From Moorena sp. SIO3I8 (GTDB lineage: Bacteria; Cyanobacteriota; Cyanobacteriia; Cyanobacteriales; Coleofasciculaceae), in assembly GCF_010692325.1 (NCBI RefSeq), contig NZ_JAAHHW010000021.1, positions 37,352-101,351 on the forward strand: DNA of 64,000 nucleotides, given 5' to 3'. The position numbers and the translations under genes are program-made. This document shows positions 36,841 to 45,403 of this stretch, piece after piece (the first letter of the stretch is position 1; every line of letters begins with the position of its first letter). The notes under the pieces were generated by a model, which was given only the letters and a program-made list of their open reading frames with translations, searched no databases and was not told the origin of the DNA.

Positions 36841-36956
36841 TATCTATCAGGCCTTGGTGAAAACAGGACGTGTCACTGAGTTCAACTCACCGTATAGTGT
36901 TGTCATGAGTCCTGAGTCCTGATTTCAGTGACCAACCAACTCACTACCAAAACTAG

Positions 36957-37075
36957 TTGCAGGTTGTAGGTTACAGGTTGCAGGTTGCAGGTTGCAGGTT
37001 ACAGGTTACAGGTTGCAGGTTGCAGGTTACAGGTTGCAGGTTGCAGGTTGCAGGTTGTAGGTTGCAGGTTGCAGG
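36957..37075. repeat. GGTTGCA/GGTTACA heptamer tract
   Basis: About 16 seven-base units alternate between GGTTGCA and GGTTACA with occasional GGTTGTA. The tract lies between the SLH pseudogene and an orphan gene starting at 37193. The rest of this gap shows no gene. Confidence 0.88.
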
Positions 37076-37192
37076 ATATAGGTTATATTACCAAGCGACG
37101 TTGCCAGAAGCCGCTGTGGCTCCATAATTTGCCACATGTGCGACCTTTCCACCTGGAATCGTACCACCTTCCCACCTTGAACCCTTTTACCC

Positions 37193-38005
37193 ATGACCAA
37201 TGACTCAGATTTAGCCATTGCCTATGCCCTTGCCTTGCTCAGTCACTATGGGTTTGAGCTCAGGGGTTACACTGTAGAAGAATTAGTCAATCTATGGCTT
37301 GAGAACTATCCTGCCAATTGGGTGCGTCTAGCGGTGATTGAGGCACTTTATCAAGGGCGTTACAAAGCGATATCTGTAGAGCAAATTTTGGCAGTCTGGT
37401 TACGACGAGGACAGCCTATATATCGCTTTAATCATGAGTTTGAGCGGATGGTTTGTCGTAAATTTCCCCAAAATTTAACCGCTCCGGTCGATAGTAGATC
37501 CACAACCGAGAGCTTAGAACTAAGTTTACAGTGGGTAGACAATGTTGCTGAAACCTCTCTAGGTACTAGTTCCGATGAAATTACACCAGAGCAAGGGATG
37601 CTTGAGTCAAAGACACTCCAAGCACCACCAACAGGCCAACAGGAAACTTCCCCCCCAGCCAATACCATATCATCCAAAATACCTGAAAAATCAGTCAAGC
37701 CCAGAGAAAGCTTCCCAAAGCCTCTGAGCAAAGCCCGTGCTAGTCCTAGCTACAATGTAGATTGGTCAAGTTATGAGCTTAACAAAAAGCCAATTCACCA
37801 ATTTCATCCACCACCAGACTCTTCAGATGTCTACCTTAAGCTGAAGGCAGTTGTCCAGCACCAAGACTCTGGTACAGTCACAGCTACCGTAGTCGATAAG
37901 CAGGTCAGTGATTCAGCTTCGAGTGCCTTGGAAGATCAGGAGGTCGAAAGTAGCTCAGAGGTAGAGAGTCCTTACCAGGCCACTGTTAACCTGGATCAAA
38001 GTTAA
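37193..38005 (+). CDS. Hypothetical protein, helical N-terminal domain
   Basis: The 270-residue protein has a compact helical N-terminus (SDLAIAYALALLSHYGFELRG, VEELVNLWLENYPANWVRLAVIEALYQGRYKAISVEQILAVWLRRG, given here in parts: VEELVNLWLENYP, WVRLAVIEALYQGRY and SVEQILAVWLRRG). A low-complexity Ser/Thr/Pro/Glu-rich remainder follows (residues 120-270). I recognise the N-terminal pattern as common in cyanobacterial hypothetical proteins but cannot name a function. The disordered tail suggests a scaffold or regulatory role; this is inference. Confidence 0.75.
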   Translation: MTNDSDLAIAYALALLSHYGFELRGYTVEELVNLWLENYPANWVRLAVIEALYQGRYKAISVEQILAVWLRRGQPIYRFNHEFERMVCRKFPQNLTAPVDSRSTTESLELSLQWVDNVAETSLGTSSDEITPEQGMLESKTLQAPPTGQQETSPPANTISSKIPEKSVKPRESFPKPLSKARASPSYNVDWSSYELNKKPIHQFHPPPDSSDVYLKLKAVVQHQDSGTVTATVVDKQVSDSASSALEDQEVESSSEVESPYQATVNLDQS

Positions 38006-38185
38006 CCATCCCACGATTAATCCCCGTGGGATGATTGGCCGTAGGCCACGCTACGCGAACGGATCTAATCATACCAAATCCTCCCTGATCCCCCTATGGC
38101 ATACCCCATTGTGATTCAATTATTTTTTATAAACTTTCATCAAACTATCAAGTAATATTCATTAAAATTTCATATATTAGGTAGA

Positions 38186-38310
38186 TATCTAGCAATTAAT
38201 TTATATAATTAATTCCAATATAAAGTCCTTTATTCACAAAAAAAAAATTATATATTATTATCTAGCTATTAATTTATATAATTAATTCCGATATAAAGTT
38301 CTTTATTCAC
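38186..38310. repeat. Tandem 52-bp AT-rich direct repeat
   Basis: The units at 38186-38237 and 38259-38310 both begin TATCTAGC and end CTTTATTCAC. Both contain ATTAATTTATATAATTAATT, itself nearly palindromic. The second copy ends 21 bp before the next ATG, so it may carry the promoter. The dispersed GGCCGTAGGCCACGC palindrome lies at 38037-38061. No gene is present in 38006-38330. Confidence 0.8.
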
Positions 38311-38330
38311 AGTAAATCTAGGTAAATTGG

Positions 38331-38837
38331 ATGCATGAAAAAAGTTTTTGTTTTCCCCTATTTTCTGGTTTAATAGCCGGACTAATTTTTGGAATACAGC
38401 TGACTTTATTTGTACAAATAATTTTTGAAAACTACTCTGCCCGAGCCTGTGCCAAAATTCCCGATGGCAAATTTGCTGTTTTTGTACCAACAAGTTATTT
38501 ATTGAATAAAATAAATCTTAAACGAGTCGTTATATCTAACAAATGGGCTTACAATTACAATTGTAAGCTATTTAAATCCAAGCATGATTATATTAAAAAT
38601 TCTAAGGTCATTAAGTCGGATTCATTTATAAAAGATAACTATGCCCCAACCGGTTATATACAGGTGCCATCAGAGAGATATATGCTCAGGAAAGTGTGGC
38701 GAGGTACCCTGATTGGCTATTTTTCTGAATATGAGGCAAATTTAGTCAGGAACAAAGTCCTGGAAAGTGCTTACAGTAAAGAACCAAAACCTATCGATAA
38801 GCCTTTTGTAGTCAATAACATAAATACTAATAATTGA
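38331..38837 (+). CDS. Hypothetical membrane-anchored protein
   Basis: The 168-residue protein starts MHEKSFCFPLFSGLIAGLIF. A single hydrophobic helix (residues 9-32, extending to TLFVQIIF) suggests a signal anchor. The remainder is rich in Lys, Asn and Tyr, with AKIPDGKFAVFVPTSYLLNK and YIQVPSERYMLRKVWRG. It has no recognised domain. Its base composition is clearly more AT-rich than neighbouring genes, consistent with horizontal acquisition, and direct repeats sit just upstream. Confidence 0.7.
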   Translation: MHEKSFCFPLFSGLIAGLIFGIQLTLFVQIIFENYSARACAKIPDGKFAVFVPTSYLLNKINLKRVVISNKWAYNYNCKLFKSKHDYIKNSKVIKSDSFIKDNYAPTGYIQVPSERYMLRKVWRGTLIGYFSEYEANLVRNKVLESAYSKEPKPIDKPFVVNNINTNN

Positions 38838-38848
38838 GACTGTAAGCA

Positions 38849-39000
<152 letters not shown>

Positions 39001-39134
39001 GTGCTTATTTTATTCAAAAGTATCTCAAGTAGCCTGGCCACAGGCCCAAAGCTGATAGCACCTCAAGTAGCGCATTAGCTGATACGCGACACGCTGATAC
39101 GCGACACGCTGATAGCTGACTCAATGCTTAACTT

Positions 39135-39656
39135 TCACGTAACACCAAGACGAATTTCTGTGGCCAGAGAAGCCATGGTTAATTGCCCCCCCTGCTGGAG
39201 AACGTTAGTGCGTAACCGAAAGTTAGGGCTAGCAAACCAAAAACGTTCTTCAGCATATAGAGTTTTCCCCTCTGTAATCATTGTTAAAACATCATCCTGG
39301 CCGATACTGTAACGACATTTTAAGGAAGTTCCTTCAACATCACCATTAGTCCGCAATAGCTTGCCAATGTCAGGATTTTCTGGGTTGGGAACAGGTACAA
39401 CAACAGTCGAACCAGTTTGCTTTTTCTGTTCTCCTACTACTGTACCGTCCCAAATCACTTTTACACCAAATATAGCCATACCAGGCTCTATTTGGTATTG
39501 TTTACAGAGTTTGATCACCTCTGGGGCATCACCAGATAGCATTTCCATAGTGATGTTGGACTTACCATTTTTAATGGGTTGAGAAGTAATATGATTACTA
39601 GTACGTTGAGAAAACCATCTGCCAGCACTCTGCTCAAAAAACTCTTTAATATCCAT
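39135..39656 (-). CDS. Phycobiliprotein lyase, CpcS/CpeS family (CpcU-like)
   Basis: At 173 residues it starts MDIKEFFEQSAGRWFSQRTSNH, the hallmark of CpcS/CpeS-type lyases. It continues with the lipocalin-like barrel (GVKVIWDGTVVGEQKKQTGSTV, CRYSIGQDDVLTMITEGKTL, YAEERFWFASPNFRLRTNVLQ). These enzymes attach bilin to a cysteine (Cys-82/84) of phycobiliprotein subunits. The N-terminus looks closer to CpcU than to CpcS from memory; the subfamily is not certain. An NblB-like gene lies 121 bp upstream on the same strand, so both may be used in phycobilisome assembly or turnover. Confidence 0.9.
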   Translation of the reverse strand: MDIKEFFEQSAGRWFSQRTSNHITSQPIKNGKSNITMEMLSGDAPEVIKLCKQYQIEPGMAIFGVKVIWDGTVVGEQKKQTGSTVVVPVPNPENPDIGKLLRTNGDVEGTSLKCRYSIGQDDVLTMITEGKTLYAEERFWFASPNFRLRTNVLQQGGQLTMASLATEIRLGVT

Positions 39657-39777
39657 TGGCTAAGATTGTAAAAATTTGTGGTAGATCGTGGTGGATCAGT
39701 GATGTTGGTAATTTCAATCAAGTGGTTCACTATTGATTCTATCGTGCTATGGTTAGCCGAATTACCAGGATGCTACG

Positions 39778-40476
39778 CTAGCTTGAGGCTTCAGACAAAC
39801 GCAATAGAGCCATTTGAGCGGCTTCAGATACTTGAGGATGGCTGTCTTTTGCCAAATAGTTTAATGCCGAGATACTTTTGTCCTGACCCAGTTGACCGAG
39901 GGCTTCTGCTAAACGTTGACGCACTATCCAATCCTCTGACTGGGCAAAGCGTAGAATATCGTCTATAGCTTCTGTAGCTTTAATTTCCCCTAAAGCAGCA
40001 ATAGCAGCTTGTTGGACTAGTACTTCCTGACTATCTAAGGCCTTGGTCAGCACATCACGAGCACGGGGATCTTGGAGATTACCTAGGGACACAGCAGCAC
40101 TAAAACGTACCAACCATTCAGTATCTTCGTAGAACGCCCTAACTAGAGGTTCAAAGGCTTTGGGGTCACCTAGATATCCCAAAGCCCCAGCAGCAGCAGC
40201 ACGAATTCCGTAATCTGGGTCAGTTGCCATGAATTTGACCAAAATTGGGTAGCATTCTTCCGTAGGCTTCACTCCCAGGGCGAATATAGCCATAGAGCGA
40301 ACTGGTAAATTGGGATCATCAAGTACCTTTTTAATTAGGGGCACGGCATCACTGGCTTGAACAGCCCGTAGTGATGCCAGAGCCATCAAGCGATCGCGCA
40401 TGTTGGGGCTTTCCAGCTGAGCCGAAAGTTGTTCTAAATTAGAGGGCATCGTAGTTTGTTGGGGTTTGGTTGACAA
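39778..40476 (-). CDS. nblB: HEAT-repeat protein, NblB-like (phycobilisome turnover)
   Basis: The 232-residue protein consists of about six HEAT/PBS-lyase repeats with the pattern LG.L.DP.A...L: ASLRAVQASDAVPLIKKVL, FALGVKPTEECYPILVKFM, GALGYLGDPKAFEPLVRAF, VSLGNLQDPRARDVLTKAL, AALGEIKATEAIDDIL and EALGQLGQDKSISALNYL. NblB is needed for phycobilisome degradation and is related to CpcE/F bilin lyases. Length and repeat pattern fit NblB well. Close relatives of other HEAT families cannot be excluded. The neighbouring bilin lyase supports a phycobiliprotein role. Confidence 0.75.
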   Translation of the reverse strand: MSTKPQQTTMPSNLEQLSAQLESPNMRDRLMALASLRAVQASDAVPLIKKVLDDPNLPVRSMAIFALGVKPTEECYPILVKFMATDPDYGIRAAAAGALGYLGDPKAFEPLVRAFYEDTEWLVRFSAAVSLGNLQDPRARDVLTKALDSQEVLVQQAAIAALGEIKATEAIDDILRFAQSEDWIVRQRLAEALGQLGQDKSISALNYLAKDSHPQVSEAAQMALLRLSEASS

Positions 40477-40803
40477 TTAACCTCAGCGGAGTATGAGCAT
40501 CGGTTGTGATCGGTTGAGAATCTACCCAGCTGTCTGGTAAAGTAATCGCTCTGACCTGCTTGCTAGATCAATCTTTATACACAATTGTCGCTCTGAGTCA
40601 TGGTTTTGGGAATGCTATGGCTGTATCTATGGAAATTTTTTAGTCAACTAGCTATGGCAAATCAATTCAACTTTCGGCATCTGAGTACAGGGAAGAATAG
40701 AAAACAGGCTGATGTGAGAAATACAACAACCCAAGTCACTTCTGCCACAGTTGCTGATGGTAACTGTTGAATTGAGAGCTGATCGTTCGATTTTGAGACA
40801 TCA
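40477..40803. other. Divergent intergenic region, no further feature
   Basis: This 327-bp gap separates the divergently read NblB-like gene and the histidine kinase and should hold both promoters. I see no repeat, ORF or RNA structure that stands out. Confidence 0.5.
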
Positions 40804-43236
40804 ATGATGAGATTAGAGCAGTTCCAGATTCTACGTGAGCTTACAGTCGATGAGGCAGCCTTTGAGCAGCTTCAAGAAATTTTATTAGCTCAGGAAACCA
40901 AATACCAAAAGGCACAAGAGCAAATTCACTTTCAGGCTTGTTTATTAGATAACTTACCGAGTGGGATTATTGCCATAGATATGGATGGAAAAATTATCCA
41001 TTGGAATAGTTATGCCTGCAAGCTATATCAATGGCAAGCCCAAGATGTTATTGGGTCGCAGCTATCCGAGATCATGTTTCCCCCTAGAAGTGATGCTCCC
41101 ATCAAAGAAATTTTTGCTCAATTGTCCCACTTAGAGGTTTGGCAGGGTGAGTTGCTCATTCAACGCCAAGACGGTAGCCGATTGGCTAGCGATTTTACCA
41201 TTAGTGTCCTGCAAGATCAGGTAGGGAAACAGATTGGTTTTGTAGCAACTGTCGTTGATGCTAAAGAGGGCAAACAGGCAGAGATTGACCGTAGGTCACG
41301 CTACGCGATTGGCCATAGGCCACGCTACGCGAACGCACTGTCTAACCAGGTGGCTCAAGATAAGCTGAGGCAGGCAATGGGTGATTCCCTTCGGGAAAAC
41401 TTTGCAGCCCGCATTCGTAAGTCTTTAGATGTGGAGACAATTCTAAATACCACAGTTAATGAAGTTCGTCGATTGTTACAAGCAGATCGGGTAGCGGTTT
41501 ATCGCTTCGAGTCGGATTGGAGAGGTAGATTTACAGTAGAGTCTGTAGAATCACCCTGGCAGCCGATTACAGGTAGGGAAATGTATAATCCCCACTTCTG
41601 GGAAACCCATGCTAATCAGTACCGGTATGGTCCAATCCAAGCCATTGAAGATATCTATTCTGATTCTGGGGGCTTGTCCTCCTATGAAGTTAATTGCCTA
41701 GCTCAGCTTCAAGTCGTTGCTAACTTGGTAGTTCCGATTATCTGTCACCCTCAACTAGACCAAAACCAACCTAAAGACTCACCTCTGTGGGGACTATTGG
41801 TTGCCCATCAGTGTAGTAGACCACGACAGTGGCAGCTTTGGGAAAGAAATTTGTGGAAATCAGTAGCAGACCATGTAGGAATTGCGATTCAGCAGGCTCA
41901 AATTTATCAGGAAAACCAACTCAAAGCTCAACGGGAAGCAACGCTCAATAAGTTTACTCAAAAGATTCGTAGCTCTCTTGATTTAGAGCAGATTTTTACC
42001 ACAGCCACTCAAGAAATCAGTCAGCTGTTGGACGTTGACCTAGTAGAAATTCAAGAATATCTGCCACAGCGGCAGGTTTGGTTAACCGTATCTCAATCCA
42101 GTAAACAAGCTAACTTGAGTAGCCCTTTGGGTGCTGAAACTCCCGATGTGGACAATGAGATTAGTCGCAAGATCAAAAATCTGGAAGTGGTGCGTATTAA
42201 CAATAGCTGCAACTTAAACCTTCAGGACAGTTGCCATCAGTTACTTGTACCACTAAGGTTTCAAAACCGCCTCTGGGGAAAATTGTGCCTGATCAATATT
42301 CATAGTGACTACCAATGGTCTGATGGCGCAGTGACTTTGGTGCAGTCGATGGCTGAGCAACTTGCGATCGCAATTCAGCAAGGCCAGCTTTATCAGCGGC
42401 TGGCTAACCTCAACACCGACTTAGAACGGCAAGTACTCGAGCGCACCCAACAACTACGAGAGAGAATCAAGGAACTACAGAGACTAAACATCCTCAAAGA
42501 TGATTTCTTAAGTACCGTTTCTCATGAACTGCGCACACCTCTATCCAATATGAAAATGGCAATACAGATGCTCAAAATTGCTCCAGAGAGTCAACGACGA
42601 CAGCGCTATACAGAGATTTTAGAATCTGAGTGTTACAGAGAAATTGAACTAATCAACGATTTACTCGACTTGCAGCGTTTAGAAACCGCCTCTTATCAGG
42701 TTTCGCGAACAGTAGTAGACTTGAAAATCTGGTTACGCCGAATCATTGATTCCTTTTGCTCCCGTATCCAGGCACAACAGCAAATTCTGAAGTTGACTCT
42801 GTCAGATAATTTGCCATCGGTTTTGATTGACAAGACCAGCTTCGGGCGAATTGTGACAGAACTGTTCAACAATGCTTGTAAATATACTCCAGGCAACAGG
42901 CAGATTATTCTTGAGTTTTTTTACCAAAACAATCGGGATCTGATCCCATCAGATACCGTACCCAAGGTAATATTTAAGATCAGCAATCAAGCCGAGATTG
43001 CTGATACGGAATTACCCCACATCTTCGATAAGTTCTATCGCATTCCTAATGCTGATCCTTGGAAGCGAGGTGGTACAGGATTAGGTCTGGCTTTGGTGAA
43101 GCAGCTAGTCAAGCAGCTCGACGGCATCATTCAGGTAGAAAGCTCTCAGAGATGGACTACATTTACCGTGCAAATTCCGGCTCCTCAAGGCTCCGAACTC
43201 AATGAACACGAAAACAGTTTGACGATCAAGTTTTAA
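40804..43236 (+). CDS. PAS-GAF-GAF sensor histidine kinase
   Basis: The 810-residue soluble kinase has an N-terminal coiled coil, a PAS domain (residues 48-155: LDNLPSGIIAIDMDGKIIHWN) and two GAF domains (about 205-380 and 385-535). A linker coiled coil follows (NTDLERQVLERTQQLRERI). Then come the HisKA H-box SHELRTPLSNMKMAI (His near 574) and HATPase motifs (N box NNACKYTPG, then GGTGLGLALVKQLV). The first GAF ends in VVANLVVPI like phytochrome-type GAFs, but the canonical bilin-binding Cys-His is absent. Residues about 160-178 (DRRSRYAIGHRPRYANAL) are encoded by two copies of a dispersed palindromic repeat, inserted in frame between PAS and GAF. No regulator is adjacent. Confidence 0.93.
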   Translation: MMRLEQFQILRELTVDEAAFEQLQEILLAQETKYQKAQEQIHFQACLLDNLPSGIIAIDMDGKIIHWNSYACKLYQWQAQDVIGSQLSEIMFPPRSDAPIKEIFAQLSHLEVWQGELLIQRQDGSRLASDFTISVLQDQVGKQIGFVATVVDAKEGKQAEIDRRSRYAIGHRPRYANALSNQVAQDKLRQAMGDSLRENFAARIRKSLDVETILNTTVNEVRRLLQADRVAVYRFESDWRGRFTVESVESPWQPITGREMYNPHFWETHANQYRYGPIQAIEDIYSDSGGLSSYEVNCLAQLQVVANLVVPIICHPQLDQNQPKDSPLWGLLVAHQCSRPRQWQLWERNLWKSVADHVGIAIQQAQIYQENQLKAQREATLNKFTQKIRSSLDLEQIFTTATQEISQLLDVDLVEIQEYLPQRQVWLTVSQSSKQANLSSPLGAETPDVDNEISRKIKNLEVVRINNSCNLNLQDSCHQLLVPLRFQNRLWGKLCLINIHSDYQWSDGAVTLVQSMAEQLAIAIQQGQLYQRLANLNTDLERQVLERTQQLRERIKELQRLNILKDDFLSTVSHELRTPLSNMKMAIQMLKIAPESQRRQRYTEILESECYREIELINDLLDLQRLETASYQVSRTVVDLKIWLRRIIDSFCSRIQAQQQILKLTLSDNLPSVLIDKTSFGRIVTELFNNACKYTPGNRQIILEFFYQNNRDLIPSDTVPKVIFKISNQAEIADTELPHIFDKFYRIPNADPWKRGGTGLGLALVKQLVKQLDGIIQVESSQRWTTFTVQIPAPQGSELNEHENSLTIKF
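41283..41336. repeat. In-frame dispersed palindrome within the histidine kinase gene
   Basis: Two tandem units, GATTGACCGTAGGTCACGC and GATTGGCCATAGGCCACGC, each followed by TACGC, lie inside the coding sequence. They keep the reading frame and add about 18 basic, otherwise unrelated residues in the PAS-GAF linker. Confidence 0.85.
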
Positions 43237-43357
43237 TCTACCTTCTATGCTTAAGGGACTGCTTTGTCTTTTGCCTAAGGGTAGCGGTTAACTGATAGTT
43301 GAGTTGTGCTACCCTAATCACTTGTGACTTTCCCGGTTTTAATGGAAAACTATTATA

Positions 43358-43489
43358 TTAGTCTTCATGTTCTTCAAACTGATCGACTAATTCCGCTGAA
43401 GGGGGTCCAAAAGCGGTGTAAATGGATATACCAGTGATACCGATTACAAAAACAAGGATAACAATGCTAAGGACTATTGCGGGTTCCAT
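43358..43489 (-). CDS. psbN: Photosystem II assembly protein PsbN
   Basis: A 43-residue ORF starts [17 protein letters not shown] and ends [17 protein letters not shown]. This is the canonical PsbN sequence with one membrane helix and the FGPPS motif. PsbN is a thylakoid protein needed for early photosystem II reaction-centre assembly. In most cyanobacteria psbN is read divergently from psbH only a short distance away. Here the two are 1.4 kb apart because of intervening repeats and an insertion remnant. Confidence 0.97.
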   Translation of the reverse strand: MEPAIVLSIVILVFVIGITGISIYTAFGPPSAELVDQFEEHED

Positions 43490-43518
43490 GGCTCAAATCA
43501 AATATAAGTGTGTCTGTT

Positions 43519-43562
43519 GATGCAGTGGCTTGTGGGGGAAACCCCATTGAGGCTACTGCATC
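43519..43562 (-). promoter_or_regulatory. Hairpin in the psbN leader
   Basis: GATGCAGT (43519-43526) pairs with ACTGCATC (43555-43562), enclosing TGGGG-GAAA-CCCCA. It lies 30-73 bp upstream of the psbN start codon, so it would be in the mRNA leader or promoter. A GAAA-type loop on a G/C stem favours an RNA role. Function is inferred. Confidence 0.5.
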
Positions 43563-43847
43563 GTTATATGAGTCTGTTTTCTTTTTGACATTCTGCTCTC
43601 TAAAATCTCGACAAACCTATACATTTAGTTCTCTCTAGATCGAGAGCATGGCAGGGGATACCCCGACCTGTGCTTGGACGATCACGCCAAAGGCGAGCTA
43701 AACGGGATCTATTGTCAGAAGTAGATTCAGAGTCAATTGTAGCTTTTTTTGATGTTGTGTTAACAAATTTTAATTTTATTGCTTTTTTTTAAGAATACCA
43801 CAGAATATTAATACTGTTAAGATACATTTCCAAAACTATAACTACTA

Positions 43848-43907
43848 GACAAACTTAGACAGTAGTTGACAAAATTTATTTTTTGTCAACTACTGTCTAA
43901 GTTTGTC
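43848..43907. repeat. Perfect 27-bp inverted repeat with 6-nt loop
   Basis: The arms 43848-43874 and 43881-43907 are exact reverse complements; the left begins GACAAACTTAGACAG and the right ends CTAAGTTTGTC. The loop is TTTATT. An adjoining imperfect hairpin, CAACTACTAATCTT with AAGATTAGTTGTTG, follows at about 43907-43938 and reuses the GTCAACTACT word. It can extrude as a cruciform or act as a bidirectional terminator between psbN and whatever reads in from psbH. Confidence 0.85.
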
Positions 43908-43938
43908 AACTACTAATCTTCAAAAAGATTAGTTGTTG

Positions 43939-44639
43939 TGAACGGCAGGCTTGAAAAATATCAGGTACTGTGTTAACAGTGTGTTAATTTTCTTGGGAAA
44001 AGGTGAGTTGGCGCCTCATCACGGGGTATGTAGCCCAAAATCCGGAAAATTTTCACGACCTTTACCTCACCAGGTACTTAGGCAAAAACCACGCTTTGAT
44101 AGTCCTGGCAGTTAATCATGTCTATTGGATGTGCCACTGCCGCAAACTCTCTCAAACAATTTCCGAGTCTGGATTGATTGAATTCAAGCGACTTGTGCAA
44201 CATTTAACCTGTACAAACCTACTCACAAGCAGATAGGACGATGGTATAGCATTAGTTTTAACTAATGGTTGTTGCCGACAAAGCAATGCCAAAAGCATTG
44301 CGCTAATTTTATTAATGGAGGCTCTGCTGCCTACTCTCAAACCGCACTGTAACTTCACTCAGTCCATTATTTTACGTCGCTTAACTTACGACCAGCTGTC
44401 TTCGCTTTTAGTTCTTCGTTGGGCGGCAGTGTTCCGAAGTTAAACAAGTTACTAACTTATTTCATTATAAAACAGTGGATAATGTTTCACAAGGTTTAGA
44501 TAGCTATAAGGCTAATAGTTGCACCTCGAGTATAAATGTCTTTGGTTTAGTGCCTCCTTAGTGTAAGCTGAAATCAAAACATCCGCTCGTCGTGATAGCC
44601 CCTTATTTCTAAGGAGGGGTTCAAACGCGAAGTGAACGC
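43939..44639. other. Unassigned spacer between psbN and psbH
   Basis: There is no convincing gene. A 77-codon frame at 44003-44236 lacks recognisable homology or a ribosome-binding site. The DNA is probably a degraded insertion, since psbN and psbH are normally adjacent. Confidence 0.4.
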
Positions 44640-44855
44640 ACCCCGCGTCTCCTATGGAGAACGGGTTTTGACCCGACGTGTCTATAATCTTAAGAAGGTA
44701 TGGGAGCTTTGACACTCCCGCACCGGTAGGATTCTGTTTAAATTTCTAAGTAGATCCTATCTGACTTGAAGCGAAGTGGCACGGTTTCAAGCTGCAACTT
44801 CGGCACCTTGTAGAATCCCCCGTGCGAGCAATCCCTCGCACGGGGGAGATGTCAA
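44640..44855 (+). mobile_element. Right-end remnant of an IS200/605-type TnpB element
   Basis: The segment ends GTAGAATCCCCCGTGCGAG, then the inverted CTCGCACGGGGGA and GATGTCAA. This is the form taken by right ends (TnpB guide-RNA 3' ends) of IS1341/IS605-type elements. The hairpin lies at about 44816-44847. No TnpB or TnpA reading frame survives upstream. It finishes about 38 bp before the psbH start codon, so it lies in the psbH promoter region. Homology of the part before 44760 is uncertain. Confidence 0.55.
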
Positions 44856-44893
44856 TAACATAAATCTCAATTAACATAAATCTCAATTTACCC
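44856..44893 (+). promoter_or_regulatory. psbH leader with tandem 16-bp repeat
   Basis: AACATAAATCTCAATT occurs twice back to back (about 44858-44889) between the insertion remnant and the psbH ATG. There is no purine-rich ribosome-binding site. The duplication may be part of the insertion's footprint. Confidence 0.5.
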
Positions 44894-45097
44894 ATGGCAC
44901 AAAAAACTCGGCTAGGAGATATTCTCAAACCCCTTAACTCGGAATATGGCAAAGTTGCCCCAGGTTGGGGCACTACCCCTGTAATGGGAGTCTTTATGGG
45001 GCTATTTTTCGTCTTTTTGCTGATTATTTTGCAGATTTACAACAAATCAATCATCATTCAAGGTTTCAATGTTGATTGGACAAGCCTAGGGCAGTAG
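44894..45097 (+). CDS. psbH: Photosystem II protein PsbH
   Basis: The 67-residue protein begins [21 protein letters not shown], followed by [11 protein letters not shown], one membrane helix ([17 protein letters not shown]) and the lumenal end [14 protein letters not shown]. All are diagnostic for PsbH. PsbH is a core subunit that stabilises the QB site and PSII assembly. Its upstream region has been replaced by an IS200/605-type remnant to within about 38 bp, so the native promoter may be lost or supplied by the insertion. A clear terminator follows. Confidence 0.98.
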   Translation: MAQKTRLGDILKPLNSEYGKVAPGWGTTPVMGVFMGLFFVFLLIILQIYNKSIIIQGFNVDWTSLGQ

Positions 45098-45151
45098 TCT
45101 ACTCCATGGCTTAACTGCTAATCATTAACATTTCAAATATTTCAGCTCCCT

Positions 45152-45172
45152 CCCGGCTTGTCCGGGTTTTTT
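45152..45172 (+). terminator. Rho-independent terminator after psbH
   Basis: CCCGG-CTTGT-CCGGG is followed directly by TTTTTT, 54 bp after the psbH stop. Confidence 0.85.
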
Positions 45173-45229
45173 AATGCTGTTGACAGCAATGGATAGGCTA
45201 GGAAGTCCCTGGGATGACTACCTAACTTA

Positions 45230-45286
45230 GTTAAACTGGCTGAGTTAAACTGGCTGAGTTAAACTGGCTGAGTTAAACTGGCTGAG
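45230..45286. repeat. 14-bp tandem repeat (GTTAAACTGGCTGA), four copies
   Basis: Four head-to-tail copies of a 14-bp unit (two heptamers long) lie about 120 bp upstream of tatA, in its likely promoter region. The rest of 45173-45403 shows CAGCAAACCAGTAA-like near-repeats and no gene. Confidence 0.85.
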
Positions 45287-45403
45287 TTCAACGGAACAGC
45301 GGTCAATTTGGGTCAAATGTGGAATACTAAGAACAGCAAACTAGTAACAGCAAACCAGTAAAAGCAAACCAGCACTTGACAAATCCCAGGAGGTTATATA
45401 ATA

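Larger units (their letters stand above)
35375..36910 (+). pseudogene. Broken DUF1565/parallel-beta-helix protein with SLH domains
   Basis: The N-terminus MVKSTIYVNPVTGKDSDTGD followed by PFKTLTKALSIATAGTTIHLAAGTYN is DUF1565-like. A TAA at 35532-35534 interrupts it. The beta-helix part resumes in frame (FPLVIPKGVMVLGNEP, AVWIESTSPIIANNTFTRCG) to about 35950. SLH-domain segments follow in other frames: LTRVQGLVSLVKGLGL, ISGFADGSFQADAPLTRAEYAALL and FLSGYPDQTFHPQQTLRRVDLIASL. Two copies of the dispersed GGCCGTAGGCCACGCGGGGCGC palindrome, at about 36219-36254 and 36803-36840, each shift the frame inside SLH-linked regions. The intact ancestor would have been a surface protein. Confidence 0.85.

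Noticed and set aside
41410..41940. Bilin-binding (phytochrome/cyanobacteriochrome) GAF in the histidine kinase
   Set aside because: The ANLVVPI end is present, but the Cys-His chromophore site is not at the expected position, so I only call a GAF domain.
44003..44236. 77-codon ORF between psbN and psbH
   Set aside because: There is no homology I can recognise, no ribosome-binding site, and the region looks like decayed insertion DNA.
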